DNA of 58,240 nucleotides, from positions 1-58,240 of the forward strand of contig NZ_JAKILG010000029.1 in assembly GCF_023283765.1 (NCBI RefSeq), written 5' to 3'. Positions 18,204 through 28,327 of the stretch are shown here, piece by piece. Positions within the stretch are counted from its first letter, which is position 1; each line of letters starts with the position of its first letter. The notes under the pieces were generated by a model, which was not told the DNA's origin, made no database searches, and was given only the letters and a program-made list of their open reading frames with translations. The translations under genes were made by a program, and so were the position numbers. Source of the DNA: Shewanella profunda. Its GTDB lineage: Bacteria; Pseudomonadota; Gammaproteobacteria; Enterobacterales; Shewanellaceae.

Positions 18204-18644
18204 ATGTTTAAAAAATTGCTAACACCAATCCTCGCTATCTGTCTGCTACTTTCTGGTTGTGCCACCGTACCTATGGCATCAAAAGAAGATGATGCTAAAT
18301 TAAAAACCTTCCAAAAACCTGCCGATAATAAAACAGGAATTTACATTTACCGTAATAGTTTTGCAGGCCAAGCATTAAAGAAAAACATTTATATCAATGG
18401 TGAAATGATTGGTGAATCAGCGAATAAGGTCTACTTCTATAGAGAAGTTGAGCCTGGTGAACAAACACTTTCAACTGAATCAGAGTTTAGTGAAAACGAC
18501 TTAAAAGTTTCAACTGAAGGTGGGAAAAACTACTTCTTTGAACAATATATCAAAATTGGTGTATTTGTTGGTGGTGCGGGATTACAAGCGGTAACAGATG
18601 CCGAAGGCATGAAAAATGTTCAAGACTGTAAGCTAGCAAAATAG
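18204..18644 (+). CDS. DUF2846-type lipoprotein
   Basis: 146 residues. The signal peptide ends in a lipobox LLSGC with C19 as the lipidated cysteine, then a short linker and a compact beta-rich domain (TGIYIYRNSFAGQALKKNIY, INGEMIGESANKVYFYREV, EPGEQTLSTESEFSEND). This matches DUF2846 lipoproteins, from memory. Anchored in a cell membrane, probably the outer membrane; function unknown. Its own terminator follows. Confidence 0.75.
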   Translation: MFKKLLTPILAICLLLSGCATVPMASKEDDAKLKTFQKPADNKTGIYIYRNSFAGQALKKNIYINGEMIGESANKVYFYREVEPGEQTLSTESEFSENDLKVSTEGGKNYFFEQYIKIGVFVGGAGLQAVTDAEGMKNVQDCKLAK

Positions 18645-18674
18645 TTGGCTCGCAGATTTAAGTGAGTACTAATA

Positions 18675-18701
18675 AAAAACCAGCCAAATGGCTGGTTTTT
18701 T
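18675..18701. terminator. Terminator between the lipoprotein gene and lysS
   Basis: AAAACCAGCCA and TGGCTGGTTTT around an AA loop, with T-run. Usable by both convergent genes. Confidence 0.85.
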
Positions 18702-18772
18702 AATAACAACTTAATTCACATTGAGTCGTAGGCTTTTTCTAAGAACTTAGTCTAAGAACTTATTCTAAAAAA

Positions 18773-20275
18773 TTAGGCCTGTGGACGCATTGCTGGAAAC
18801 AGGATCACATCACGGATGGTATGCGTGTTAGTGAAAAGCATTACTAAACGGTCGATACCAATACCTTGACCCGCAGTTGGCGGCAAACCGTGTTCTAGTG
18901 CAGTGATATAGTCTGCATCGTAGAACATGGCTTCATCGTCGCCCGCATCTTTCGCATCAACCTGCGCTTTAAAGCGGTTGTCTTGATCTTCAGCATCGTT
19001 CAGCTCGCTAAAGCCGTTAGCCACTTCACGGCCACCGATGAAGAATTCAAAACGGTCAGTGATAAAGTGGTTGTCATCATTACGACGGGCCAGTGGTGAA
19101 ATGTCCGCTGGGTAGCCAGTGATGAAAGTCGGTTGCATCAATTGCCATTCAGCAGTTTCACCGAAGATTTCTTCAAGCAGCTGACCACAGGTCCAGAATT
19201 TCTCAATCTTCATGCCTAAGCTTTTCGCTAAATCGCGCATAAATTCAACATCTTTCACTTGCTCATAGGTCATGGCTTGGATAGTGGCATTATCAGGATT
19301 GTACTTCTGAATCGCTTCTAACATGCTTAAACGTGCGTATGGGCCGCCGAAATCCACTGTGTGTTCGCCGTAGGGCATTTGGGCGCTACCTAATAGCTCA
19401 ATGGCGATAGAGCTTAACAATTCTTCGGTTAAGTCCATCAGATCTTTGTAGTCGGCATAAGCCATATAGAATTCCATCATAGTGAATTCTGGGTTATGGC
19501 GTGGCGACAGACCTTCATTACGGAAGTTACGGTTGATTTCGAACACACGCTCAAAGCCACCTACCACTAAACGCTTCAGATATAATTCTGGCGCGATACG
19601 CAGATACATTGGCATATCGAGCGCATTGTGATGGGTGATAAAAGGACGGGCCGAAGCGCCGCCTGGGATCACGTGCATCATTGGCGTTTCAACTTCCATG
19701 AACTCTTTTTTAATCATAAAGTTACGGATAGCTGAAACCACTTTAGAACGCATTACGAAGGCTTGACGCGATTCTTCGTTAACGATCAAATCAACATAGC
19801 GTTGACGATAACGGGTTTCTTGATCCGTTAAACCGTGGAATTTTTCAGGCAGAGGACGCAGTGCTTTAGTCAGCAGTTGGTACTCTTCCATATTGACGTA
19901 TAAGTCGCCTTTACCAGACAAGTGCAACTGACCCGTTACGCCGATGATGTCACCGATATCCAAACCTTGATAACGGTCCTTCAGATCTGCTTGTACGCTC
20001 TTTTCAGCATAGGCTTGGATACGACCAGAAACGTCTTGGATCACGAGGAATGGGCCACGTTTTGCCATGATACGGCCAGCGATGCTGGTTTTAAAACCTA
20101 AGGCTTCGAGTTCTTCCTTAGTGTTTTGACCGTATTTTTCCTGCAACTCGGCCGCTTTATGGGTGCGACGGAACGTATTTGGATGCGCATTGGCGCTACA
20201 ATTCGGGCGAATGCTTTCTAGCTTGGCACGACGCTCGGCGATCAGTTTGTTTTCATCTTGTACTTGTTCAGTCAT
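18773..20275 (-). CDS. lysS: Lysyl-tRNA synthetase (class II)
   Basis: Charges tRNA-Lys. 500 residues. An N-terminal OB-fold anticodon domain (about 60-150) is followed by the class II core. Motif 2 is visible as [20 protein letters not shown] and motif 3 as [13 protein letters not shown] near the C-terminus. It lies 29 bp downstream of prfB, the conserved prfB-lysS operon of enterobacteria and relatives. Confidence 0.97.
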   Translation of the reverse strand: MTEQVQDENKLIAERRAKLESIRPNCSANAHPNTFRRTHKAAELQEKYGQNTKEELEALGFKTSIAGRIMAKRGPFLVIQDVSGRIQAYAEKSVQADLKDRYQGLDIGDIIGVTGQLHLSGKGDLYVNMEEYQLLTKALRPLPEKFHGLTDQETRYRQRYVDLIVNEESRQAFVMRSKVVSAIRNFMIKKEFMEVETPMMHVIPGGASARPFITHHNALDMPMYLRIAPELYLKRLVVGGFERVFEINRNFRNEGLSPRHNPEFTMMEFYMAYADYKDLMDLTEELLSSIAIELLGSAQMPYGEHTVDFGGPYARLSMLEAIQKYNPDNATIQAMTYEQVKDVEFMRDLAKSLGMKIEKFWTCGQLLEEIFGETAEWQLMQPTFITGYPADISPLARRNDDNHFITDRFEFFIGGREVANGFSELNDAEDQDNRFKAQVDAKDAGDDEAMFYDADYITALEHGLPPTAGQGIGIDRLVMLFTNTHTIRDVILFPAMRPQA

Positions 20276-20304
20276 CTTATTTCTCGTCTATACCTTTGAA
20301 TTAA

Positions 20305-21403
20305 TTACAGCCCTGATTTCAAACTGGCTTCGATAAACTTATCCAGATCGCCATCGAGTACCGCTTGGGTATTGCGCGTTTCCACGCTGGTACGTAAGTC
20401 TTTAATACGGGAATCGTCCAACACATAGGAGCGAATTTGACTGCCCCAACCGATGTCGGACTTGGCATCTTCAGCCGCTTGCTTTTCAGCATTTTGCTTA
20501 TGCATTTCTAACTCAAACAGTTTGGCTTTCAACTGCTTCATTGCCGAATCTTTGTTCTTGTGCTGTGAACGGTCATTCTGGCATTGCACTACGGTATTGG
20601 TAGGCAAATGGGTAATACGTACCGCAGATTCAGTTCGGTTAACATGCTGACCACCAGCGCCCGAGGCACGGTACACGTCGATACGTAAATCTGCAGGATT
20701 GATATCGATGACAATGTCATCATCAATCTCAGGGTACACAAACACAGAACAAAACGATGTATGACGGCGGCCGGAAGAATCGAACGGTGATTTACGCACT
20801 AAACGGTGTACGCCGGTTTCGGTACGTAACCATCCAAATGCATATTCGCCAGTAAATTTAATGGTCGCGCCTTTAATACCGGCCACGTCACCATCGGTCA
20901 CTTCCATCAACTCAGGGCTAAAACCATGGGCTTCACCCCAACGCAGATACATACGCAGTACCATGTTGGCCCAATCTTGAGCTTCGGTGCCACCACTACC
21001 AGACTGAATATCTAAGTAACAGTTTGAGGCATCCTGTGGGCCAGAGAACATACGACGGAATTCGAGATCAGCAAGGCGACTTTCTAAATAATCCAGCTCT
21101 TTTGTAGTTTCATTGAAGGTATCTTCGTCTTCTTCTTCAACTGCCAGCTCGAGTAAGCCTTCGACATCCTCAAGACCTGAGTCCATATCATCAATGGTTT
21201 TGACTACGGCTTCGAGACTTGCACGCTCTTTACCTAAGGCCTGCGCGCGCTCTGGGTCGTTCCAAACATCTGAACTTTCGAGCTCTCGGGTGACTTCTTC
21301 TAGACGCTCATGTTTAGCATCGTAGTCAAAGATACCCCCGAAGAAGCTGCGTACGCTCGGCAAGCTCCTTAATTTTGAATTTTACTGGATTAACTTCAAA
21401 CAT
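20305..21403 (-). CDS. prfB: Peptide chain release factor 2, with programmed +1 frameshift
   Basis: Releases peptides at UGA and UAA codons. The true start is the ATG at 21403-21401. The first frame ends at codon 26, an in-frame TGA (21328-21326), in the context CTT TGA C, preceded by a GGGGG Shine-Dalgarno-like run; reading then resumes in the +1 frame. The combined product is 365 residues, like E. coli RF2. The long frame starting at 21363 is only the second frame extended upstream. Domain signs: GGQ loop in [17 protein letters not shown], and the RF2 specificity tripeptide SPF in [10 protein letters not shown]. Low RF2 favours frameshifting, so the gene autoregulates. Confidence 0.96.
21326..21340 (-). 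promoter_or_regulatory. prfB programmed frameshift signal
   Basis: On the minus strand CGGGGGTATCTTTGAC holds the internal Shine-Dalgarno-like GGGGG, the slippery CTT codon and the UGA stop with a 3' C, the arrangement known from E. coli prfB. Confidence 0.95.
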
Positions 21404-21570
21404 GAATTTTCAACTTCACTTTATTTAGCCGCTTTAATTGATCTTCCATTAAAAGAGGCGGTGATTAACAGTATTTTCGACCGCGTATTTTAACCTAACA
21501 ACGCCAGTAAGCCTAGGACGTGTTGATGTTTCGAGATTAAATTTTGTGCTCACGAAACCAGATACGATGT

Positions 21571-21747
21571 TTAGTTATCTAAATGCATAACGAGCGACTC
21601 ACCCCCAAAGAGTAAGACCTTACTAGACAACCTCGAGGACAAGGTTGGCTTACCTTTCTGCTGCATTGCCGCCTGTTTATGTAGAATAACTCCCCCGCTG
21701 GCTCCGCGTTTTATAAAAAGCAGCCAAATCGCTGTAACAATAATCAT
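21571..21747 (-). other. Structured element with a 58-codon frame, uncertain
   Basis: On the minus strand an ATG frame of 58 codons begins MIIVTAIWLLFIKRGASGG and ends SSKVLLFGGESLVMHLDN. The same DNA folds well: GTAAG/CTTAC extended by AAAG/CTTT encloses an AACCT/AGGTT hairpin (about 21610-21660). The SS-K-LLFGG-LV-H pattern faintly recalls HemP-type hemin uptake proteins cut by stops, but the resemblance is weak. It may equally be a non-coding repeat. No product is claimed. Confidence 0.25.
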
Positions 21748-22195
21748 GAAACATTAAGGCGGCCTATAGCCGCATAGCTCATTATCCTATGATAATGCAG
21801 ATTATTTTCGACCATAAAGCGTGAAGACAAGTATTGAGACTATCAAATTATCGTCAGTTAAAACTGTGATCTTAATTAAACTTGACCAAGCTATGGTTAC
21901 ACCACCCGTAAAAGTCTGTTCAAGTAACCGTATGCCTATAAAGAAAATGTGCTGAATATCAATGGCAGTAGAATTTAAAACACGGTTTTTTACTAAGGTC
22001 ATCACAATCACCACCAAACACAAACCTTGTACTGCACAGTCTTATGCTAGTTTGTGATGAATACAGCAATTCCATCTTAAACTTACTGCGTACATAAGCA
22101 TCTTCAAAACTACCCTAGGTATACTCAAATCAACCTATGCCTGCAGCCTCGTGCGATAGCAGCCAAGTCCCCTACAAAATATAAAAGGCCATGGG
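21748..22195. other. Intergenic DNA upstream of the formate dehydrogenase-like gene
   Basis: A 73-codon minus frame (21802-22023) has no start signal or recognisable product. No molybdenum cofactor riboswitch was identified in the leader. It probably holds the promoter of the downstream gene. Confidence 0.35.
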
Positions 22196-25100
22196 ATGAT
22201 AGAACTTCAAATTGATGACCAAGTGCTGTTGGTTAACCCAAACGACACACTACTGCAAGCGGCACAGGATGCAGGGATAACCATCCCCAGCTTATGTGAT
22301 CAAAACGCCGCCTCACGGCAACTAGGCACAAATAAAAATTATCAAAAACATACTGATAAGCAAGCCTGTAACCTATGCGTGGTTCAAATTGAAAATGCCG
22401 ATGCGAGCCTTCGCTGTGTGCGTGCCTGTGAAACGCCCGTTGAGACGGGGATGCGGGTAATTACTCAATCGACGTACCTCAGCAAAAAACGTAAACAAGC
22501 ACTCAACGATATCCTAAGCGACCACTTTGCCGATTGTGAGGCCCCCTGCCAGCAAGCCTGCCCTGCGGGCGTCGATGTGCAGAGTTATCTGTATCACATC
22601 GCCCAAGGTAACCATACGCAAGCCGTTAAAGTCATCAAACAAACCTTGCCATTGCCGCTGTCGATTGGCCGTGTCTGCCCAGCCTTTTGTGAGGCGCAAT
22701 GCCGAAGAGGAACGGTCGATGAACCTATCGCCATTCGCCAATTAAAGCGCCACGCTGCCGATTTGGATCTAGCTGATGGTGAAAATGGTGGTATGAGTTA
22801 CGTCCCCGAACGCCAAGCAGAGACAGGTAAAAAGGTCGCCATTATAGGGGCAGGCCCTGCGGGATTAAGCGCCGGATACTATCTATCAAATCAAGGGCAT
22901 AGTGTTGAGATATTCGAGGCAATGCCCCAAGCTGGGGGCTGGCTGCGTTACGGCATCCCCGAATACCGTTTACCCAAAGCAATATTAGATAAAGAAATAG
23001 ACTTACTTTGCCGCAACGGTCTAATACTACACACTCAAACTCGTCTAGGGCATGAAGTACATTTAACCCAATTAGTTGAAGATTTTGATGCCATTTGCCT
23101 TGCTATCGGTGCTCAAAAAGCCGTTCCTATGGATTATCCTGGCAGCACACTTAAGGGCTGTTATTTAGGGGTGGATTATTTAAAAGATCACTGCCTCGAA
23201 AAGTCACTGCCACTGGGTAAAAAAGTGGCCGTGATTGGTGGTGGTAATACAGCAATCGATTGTGCTCGCACCGCTGTACGCGAGGGTTGCGATGTGACTT
23301 TAATCTATCGTCGTACCCGCGCCGAAATGCCCGCAGAAGCCTATGAAGTCCATGAGGCTGAAGTCGAGGGCGTCAAATTTCACTTTTTAACTAATCCTAT
23401 TGAAAACCATAGTGATGCAAATGGTCATGTCCGCGCGGTCACCTTTGCGAAGATGGCTCTTGGTGAAGCCGATGCCTCGGGCAGGCGGGCACCAATAGAC
23501 ACTGGGGAAACCTTTACCCAAGACTTTGATACTGTAATAGCCGCAGTATCACAAACCCCAGATATGAGTTTTCTGCAAAATCCCGCGAGTCATTTAAGCC
23601 AAGGTGAAATCGCCCTAAGCCGTTGGAATACCTTTATCGGCTGCGAACACACTATGTCAGCGGGAATCGAAAAACTGTTTGTGATTGGTGATTCTCGCCG
23701 TGGCCCAGCAACGGCGGTCGCTGCGATAGGAGATGGACATAAAGCTGCGCAAGCCATTGATAAAATGTTAAAACAGGGCCTCAGTTGCGAACTATATAAC
23801 GGTGAATTTAATTCATCTAAAGCGGTTACTCACAACATTAAACAAGGTCAAACAGCACGGGATCTTTATCCCAATGTTCAGCGTAAAGCACGCTTGAAAA
23901 TGCCCGAATTAACTGCTGTGCAACGGCTGCTTAATTACAGCGAAGTCGAGCTAGGATTCACACCCGATGCGGCCATGCAAGAGGCGGCGCGCTGTCTAGA
24001 ATGTGCCTGCCAGGCCAATACCAATTGCAAACTAAGAGATTATGCGACGGACTACAAAGTCGAATCTAAACAACTGCTCCCTGATCTCGCTCGTCAATTT
24101 GTGGTTGATAAATCCAGTCCTTTTATTCAATTTGATGCTAATCGCTGTATCAGCTGCGGTAAATGTGTGGATGTATGCCAGCAACAAAGTGGGCATTGTG
24201 CAATTCAATTTGCCCATGACTCTTACCAAGCACTACCTCAGACTCAAGCTCCAATCCAACAACGCAGAGCCCCTAGAGTCGGCTTTAGTGCATCCATGGC
24301 CGATAGCCAGTGCGTGCAATGTGGTAATTGTGTTCAAGTTTGCCCTACGGGCGCCTTAGTTGATGCGAGAGATAAACGCCAAGGGGATAAAACACCACTT
24401 AAAACAACCTCCACTATCTGTACCTATTGCGGAGTTGGGTGCCGACTCGATCTTAAAATCGACGAAAGTACTAATCGCATTCGTCATATAGAAGGTAATA
24501 CGGACTCGGTCGTTAACCAAGGCATGTTATGTGTTAAAGGCCGTTTTGGTTTCGATTTTATTCACAGTGAAAAACGTCTCACCACCCCACTTATCCGTAA
24601 AAATGGACGACTCGAACCTTGTTCTTGGCAAGAGGCTGTAGACTATATCGCCAAAAACTTGACCGATATAAAACAACAACATGGTAGCGGCGCGCTGGCA
24701 AGCCTAGCCTCAGCCAAGGCGACAAACGAAGACAACTTCCTGCTGCAAAAGTTTGTTCGAAGTGTGCTAGGTACCAACAATATCGACCACTGTGCTCGCC
24801 TGTGTCACTCCTCAACGGTCACCGGCCTACAGCAAAGCATTGGTAGCGGTGCTATGACCAATGATATTCCGAGCATCCAAGACTCGGACGTCATTTTTAT
24901 TTTAGGTTCAGATACCACCAGTGCCCACCCAATTATCGCATCTAAGATCAAGCAAGCGGTGGCATTACATGGGGCAAGATTAATCGTTGCCGATCCTAAA
25001 CGTGTCGCTATTGCCGATAACGCTGAACTCTATGTCGCCCAAAGACCCGGCACGGATGTTATGCTACTTAATGCCATCATGGCGGAAATTATCCGCAACG

Positions 25101-26464
25101 ATTGGCATGACAAAGCCTATATTGCCGAGCGAACAGAAAGCGTCAATGAACTCTATGCTGAGCTTACCAAGACAGATTACAGCCTAGAAAATGCAGCCTT
25201 GATCACTGGGGTTAACGCTAGCGATATTGCCCGTCTCGCACACACGATCGGCACCGCAGAAAAAACGGCAATTTACTATGCAATGGGGATCACGCAGCAC
25301 ACCACAGGACATGACAATGTAACCGCCATTTCTAACCTGCAACTGCTGTGCGGAAATATTGGTGTTAAAGGTGCGGGGATTAACCCCCTACGTGGTCAAA
25401 GTAATGTGCAAGGTGCCTGCGATATGGGTGCACTGCCAAACTACTTCACTGGCTATCAAAAAGTCACCGATATTCAGGCCAGAATGCGCTTTGAGACTCA
25501 TTGGCAAACTCCGCTATCTGCTGAAGTAGGGGTTACTGCTACTCATATGATGCATGATATCTCCAGCGGCAAAATTAAAGCCCTATATGTGATGGGTGAA
25601 AACCCAGTATTAAGCGATCCCGATCAAACCCATGTACTTAAAGCGCTTAAGGCAATAGACTTTTTAGTGGTGCAGGATATTTTCCTCACCGAAACCGCCG
25701 AACTTGCCCACGTGGTCCTCCCCGCGGCAGCGTTTATCGAAAAATGTGGGCATTTCACCAATACAGAGCGCCGAGTGCAACGCCTTGAGCAAGCATTGCA
25801 GCCCCCAGGGCTGGCACTGCCTGATTGGCAAATTGTGCAGAAAATTGCTAACGCTATGGGGGCGAATTGGAATTACTCTAATGAAGAAGAAATATGGCAA
25901 GAAATCAATGAATTAACACCTCAATATCGAGGTATTCGTTGGCAACGATTAAGTAAAAGGGATGATGGTAACTTCCCTCAAGGTATTCAATGGCCCTGCC
26001 CTGATGACAACCATCCAGGTACTCCCATTATGCACCAAAGCCAATTTACTCGCGGCTTAGGCAAATTCACACCTGTCAGTTACCGCTTACCCGCCGAAAT
26101 GCCCTGTAGTGAATATCCGCTGACGCTCTCAACAGGGCGGTTACTGGAGCAATTCCACACAGGTACATTAACGCGTAAAACAGCGGGACTCGATTTACTC
26201 GGCTCGCCTAAAGTGATGATTTCTGTCTTTGATGCTGAGCAACTTGGCATAGGCAATGGCGATAGAATTAAACTCACAACGCGCCGTGGTGAAATTGAAA
26301 TTGATGCCTTTGTGACTAAACGCGCCCAAGCTGGAGTGCTATTCCTGCCCTTCCATTTTGTCGAAGCGGCAGCCAATAAGCTCACCATCAACGCGCTCGA
26401 TCCTGTCGCTCATATTCCCGAGTATAAGGTTTGTGCCGTGCGGGCAGAACGAGTAACAACCTGA
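22196..26464 (+). CDS. Giant fusion: NuoG-like/GltD-like flavoprotein joined to a molybdopterin formate dehydrogenase alpha subunit
   Basis: 1422 residues, cytosolic (no signal peptide). Domains in order: 2Fe-2S ferredoxin (C34, C58, C61, C74); Cys-rich Fer4_20 segment (C114, C118, C122); GltD-like FAD/NAD(P)H oxidoreductase (about 210-525, with AIIGAGPAGLSAGYYL and VAVIGGGNTAIDCA); 2x[4Fe-4S] ferredoxin (about 655-725); then a molybdopterin oxidoreductase with C742/C745/C749 iron-sulfur ligands. The active site reads CARLC870-H871, equivalent to the selenocysteine-His pair of E. coli FdhF, here with Cys. The likely reaction is NAD(P)-linked formate oxidation or CO2 reduction within one chain. 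Substrate and direction are inference. The neighbours are a chemoreceptor and chrA. A terminator follows. Confidence 0.85.
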   Translation: MIELQIDDQVLLVNPNDTLLQAAQDAGITIPSLCDQNAASRQLGTNKNYQKHTDKQACNLCVVQIENADASLRCVRACETPVETGMRVITQSTYLSKKRKQALNDILSDHFADCEAPCQQACPAGVDVQSYLYHIAQGNHTQAVKVIKQTLPLPLSIGRVCPAFCEAQCRRGTVDEPIAIRQLKRHAADLDLADGENGGMSYVPERQAETGKKVAIIGAGPAGLSAGYYLSNQGHSVEIFEAMPQAGGWLRYGIPEYRLPKAILDKEIDLLCRNGLILHTQTRLGHEVHLTQLVEDFDAICLAIGAQKAVPMDYPGSTLKGCYLGVDYLKDHCLEKSLPLGKKVAVIGGGNTAIDCARTAVREGCDVTLIYRRTRAEMPAEAYEVHEAEVEGVKFHFLTNPIENHSDANGHVRAVTFAKMALGEADASGRRAPIDTGETFTQDFDTVIAAVSQTPDMSFLQNPASHLSQGEIALSRWNTFIGCEHTMSAGIEKLFVIGDSRRGPATAVAAIGDGHKAAQAIDKMLKQGLSCELYNGEFNSSKAVTHNIKQGQTARDLYPNVQRKARLKMPELTAVQRLLNYSEVELGFTPDAAMQEAARCLECACQANTNCKLRDYATDYKVESKQLLPDLARQFVVDKSSPFIQFDANRCISCGKCVDVCQQQSGHCAIQFAHDSYQALPQTQAPIQQRRAPRVGFSASMADSQCVQCGNCVQVCPTGALVDARDKRQGDKTPLKTTSTICTYCGVGCRLDLKIDESTNRIRHIEGNTDSVVNQGMLCVKGRFGFDFIHSEKRLTTPLIRKNGRLEPCSWQEAVDYIAKNLTDIKQQHGSGALASLASAKATNEDNFLLQKFVRSVLGTNNIDHCARLCHSSTVTGLQQSIGSGAMTNDIPSIQDSDVIFILGSDTTSAHPIIASKIKQAVALHGARLIVADPKRVAIADNAELYVAQRPGTDVMLLNAIMAEIIRNDWHDKAYIAERTESVNELYAELTKTDYSLENAALITGVNASDIARLAHTIGTAEKTAIYYAMGITQHTTGHDNVTAISNLQLLCGNIGVKGAGINPLRGQSNVQGACDMGALPNYFTGYQKVTDIQARMRFETHWQTPLSAEVGVTATHMMHDISSGKIKALYVMGENPVLSDPDQTHVLKALKAIDFLVVQDIFLTETAELAHVVLPAAAFIEKCGHFTNTERRVQRLEQALQPPGLALPDWQIVQKIANAMGANWNYSNEEEIWQEINELTPQYRGIRWQRLSKRDDGNFPQGIQWPCPDDNHPGTPIMHQSQFTRGLGKFTPVSYRLPAEMPCSEYPLTLSTGRLLEQFHTGTLTRKTAGLDLLGSPKVMISVFDAEQLGIGNGDRIKLTTRRGEIEIDAFVTKRAQAGVLFLPFHFVEAAANKLTINALDPVAHIPEYKVCAVRAERVTT

Positions 26465-26484
26465 AAGGGGGGGTTATTGAAATA

Positions 26485-26514
26485 GAAATGGGAGGTTTTA
26501 AACCTCCCATTTTC
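26485..26514. terminator. Terminator between the formate dehydrogenase fusion and the chemoreceptor gene
   Basis: AAATGGGAGGTTT (26486-26498) and AAACCTCCCATTT (26500-26512), convergent position. Confidence 0.85.
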
Positions 26515-26529
26515 ATGTACTGATTTAAA

Positions 26530-28194
26530 TTAAATTCTAAACTGTCCCACTAACTTACCTAAGTTAGTCCCCTCCTGCGATACGGTTTGACTTATTCTGG
26601 CCGCATCTTGGCTAGAATGGAGTAACTCGTTCACAATTTCTTGTATGGCATACACGTTGCGGTTGATCTCCTCAGTTACAGAGCTTTGCTCAGTAGCAGC
26701 GGTTGCAATTTGTGTGCTCATATCATTAATGGCGGTCACAGCGGAAGTGACAGAGCCTAAGCTTTCAGATATCGCACGGGAAGATTCCACCGAACGCACA
26801 CAACTTTGTTGGCTATCTTCCATCGTTTTTACCGCTTGCGCGACAAGCTTGTGCAGTGCCGATAACATCTCATTAATTTCCAAAGTACTGGCCTGCGTCC
26901 GACTGGCTAAATTACGCACCTCATCGGCCACCACCGCAAACCCTCTGCCCTGCTCGCCCGCACGGGCAGCTTCAATCGCAGCATTTAATGCTAAAAGATT
27001 GGTCTGCTCAGCAATACCACCAATGACCGAAAGCACACTGTTAATCTTTTTAGATTGTTCACTTAAGGATTGAATGCTGCCTGCCGCATTATTAATTTGC
27101 TCCATCAAACCAGCAATTTCCTCTAAGGAAGCATCGACACAGCGCTGGGCATTGGCGACATCACCGGTGGCAGCTTGAGTCGCTTCAGCTACTTGCGTGG
27201 TATTTTGTGCAACCTCACTGGCCGTTGAAGACATTTCGGTAATCGCTGTTACCACCTGATCAGTCTCATTATTATGGCTGATGAGTTGGCTAGACATCAC
27301 TTTAGTTTGATCGTGGATCGCGTTGGCCGCCTCTTTTACCTTAGCGGTTGCACTCGCCACATCGCCAATAATGGTTTGAAGTTTATCCACAAAGAGGTTG
27401 AAAGATTGACCTAACTGGGCGATTTCATCTTCACCGTTGACTATGAGTCGCTTAGTTAAATCCCCTTCACCCTTAGCAATATCGTTTAAATTTTCAGCCA
27501 TTTTCTTAATAGGCACAACCATACGGTGCGACGCAATCATAATGATGAATGCTGTAACCCCAGTCAGTAGCAGTGCAATGAGCAAAACGCCAAAGGATTT
27601 ATCTACCATTTGCTGTGCCATTGTAGTGCGGTAATCTTCGACAACAACTTCTATATCATCAATATAGGCACCTGTTCCTAACATCCAATCAGTACCTGGC
27701 ACCATCACCACATAGCTCAGTTTTTCAATCTGCTCATTGGTATTAGGTTTTTGATAGTAATAGGAAAAATGACCATCACCTCGTTTAGCAGCATCGAGTA
27801 AACCGACAATAATTTTAGTGCCACGGGGATCCGTCATGTCGATTTTATCCTGCCCTTCAAGCGCAGGAATTAAGGCATGGAAAATATTTTTACCTTTAGA
27901 ATCATATATAAAGAAATAACCCGCACTACCAAAATGAATATCGCGCAGAGCTTGATTCACATTGCCCTGTTCCTTTAAAGACAGCTGGTACTGCACTATC
28001 CCTGTTGCAATTTCAGTCGCTTCCTTTATTTGTTGTTTGCGTTCACCGACGAGCTTTGTTTTAAAGGTAGCAACTCCATCATCGAGAGCCTCCTTTTCGG
28101 CATAGTAAGAAACAGACATCAATACAAGTAAAGTCAAGATCAGGGGTAACAGAGATAACAATAGTAATTTGTTACGCAAACTAAAATTCAACAT
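26530..28194 (-). CDS. Methyl-accepting chemotaxis protein with periplasmic sCache sensor
   Basis: Transmembrane chemoreceptor feeding the CheA/CheW pathway. 554 residues: TM1 near 8-29; a single Cache_2-type periplasmic domain (about 40-190, with [18 protein letters not shown] and [16 protein letters not shown]); TM2 near 203-225; HAMP (226-278); and the signalling hairpin with [20 protein letters not shown] at its tip. No C-terminal CheR-docking pentapeptide is visible. sCache_2 domains usually bind small organic acids. Position beside a formate dehydrogenase makes a formate or energy-taxis role tempting but unproved. Confidence 0.88.
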   Translation of the reverse strand: MLNFSLRNKLLLLSLLPLILTLLVLMSVSYYAEKEALDDGVATFKTKLVGERKQQIKEATEIATGIVQYQLSLKEQGNVNQALRDIHFGSAGYFFIYDSKGKNIFHALIPALEGQDKIDMTDPRGTKIIVGLLDAAKRGDGHFSYYYQKPNTNEQIEKLSYVVMVPGTDWMLGTGAYIDDIEVVVEDYRTTMAQQMVDKSFGVLLIALLLTGVTAFIIMIASHRMVVPIKKMAENLNDIAKGEGDLTKRLIVNGEDEIAQLGQSFNLFVDKLQTIIGDVASATAKVKEAANAIHDQTKVMSSQLISHNNETDQVVTAITEMSSTASEVAQNTTQVAEATQAATGDVANAQRCVDASLEEIAGLMEQINNAAGSIQSLSEQSKKINSVLSVIGGIAEQTNLLALNAAIEAARAGEQGRGFAVVADEVRNLASRTQASTLEINEMLSALHKLVAQAVKTMEDSQQSCVRSVESSRAISESLGSVTSAVTAINDMSTQIATAATEQSSVTEEINRNVYAIQEIVNELLHSSQDAARISQTVSQEGTNLGKLVGQFRI

Positions 28195-28327
28195 GCTTAA
28201 TTACTCCGAGGGGATACAGCTTATATTTTTTGTATTGTTGAAGTATAACTAAAATTGACCAATATCTAAGCGCCGAAGGTAACAAATCTGAATAATCTTT
28301 GTAAAAAATTCCTTTCCACTTGCTGAC

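Noticed and set aside
21802..22023. 73-codon minus-strand frame
   Set aside because: No ribosome binding site, no recognisable domain, and embedded in AT-rich intergenic DNA. Likely chance.
22030..22195. Molybdenum cofactor riboswitch ahead of the formate dehydrogenase fusion
   Set aside because: I could not find the conserved stems or loop sequences in the leader, so there is no basis for a call.
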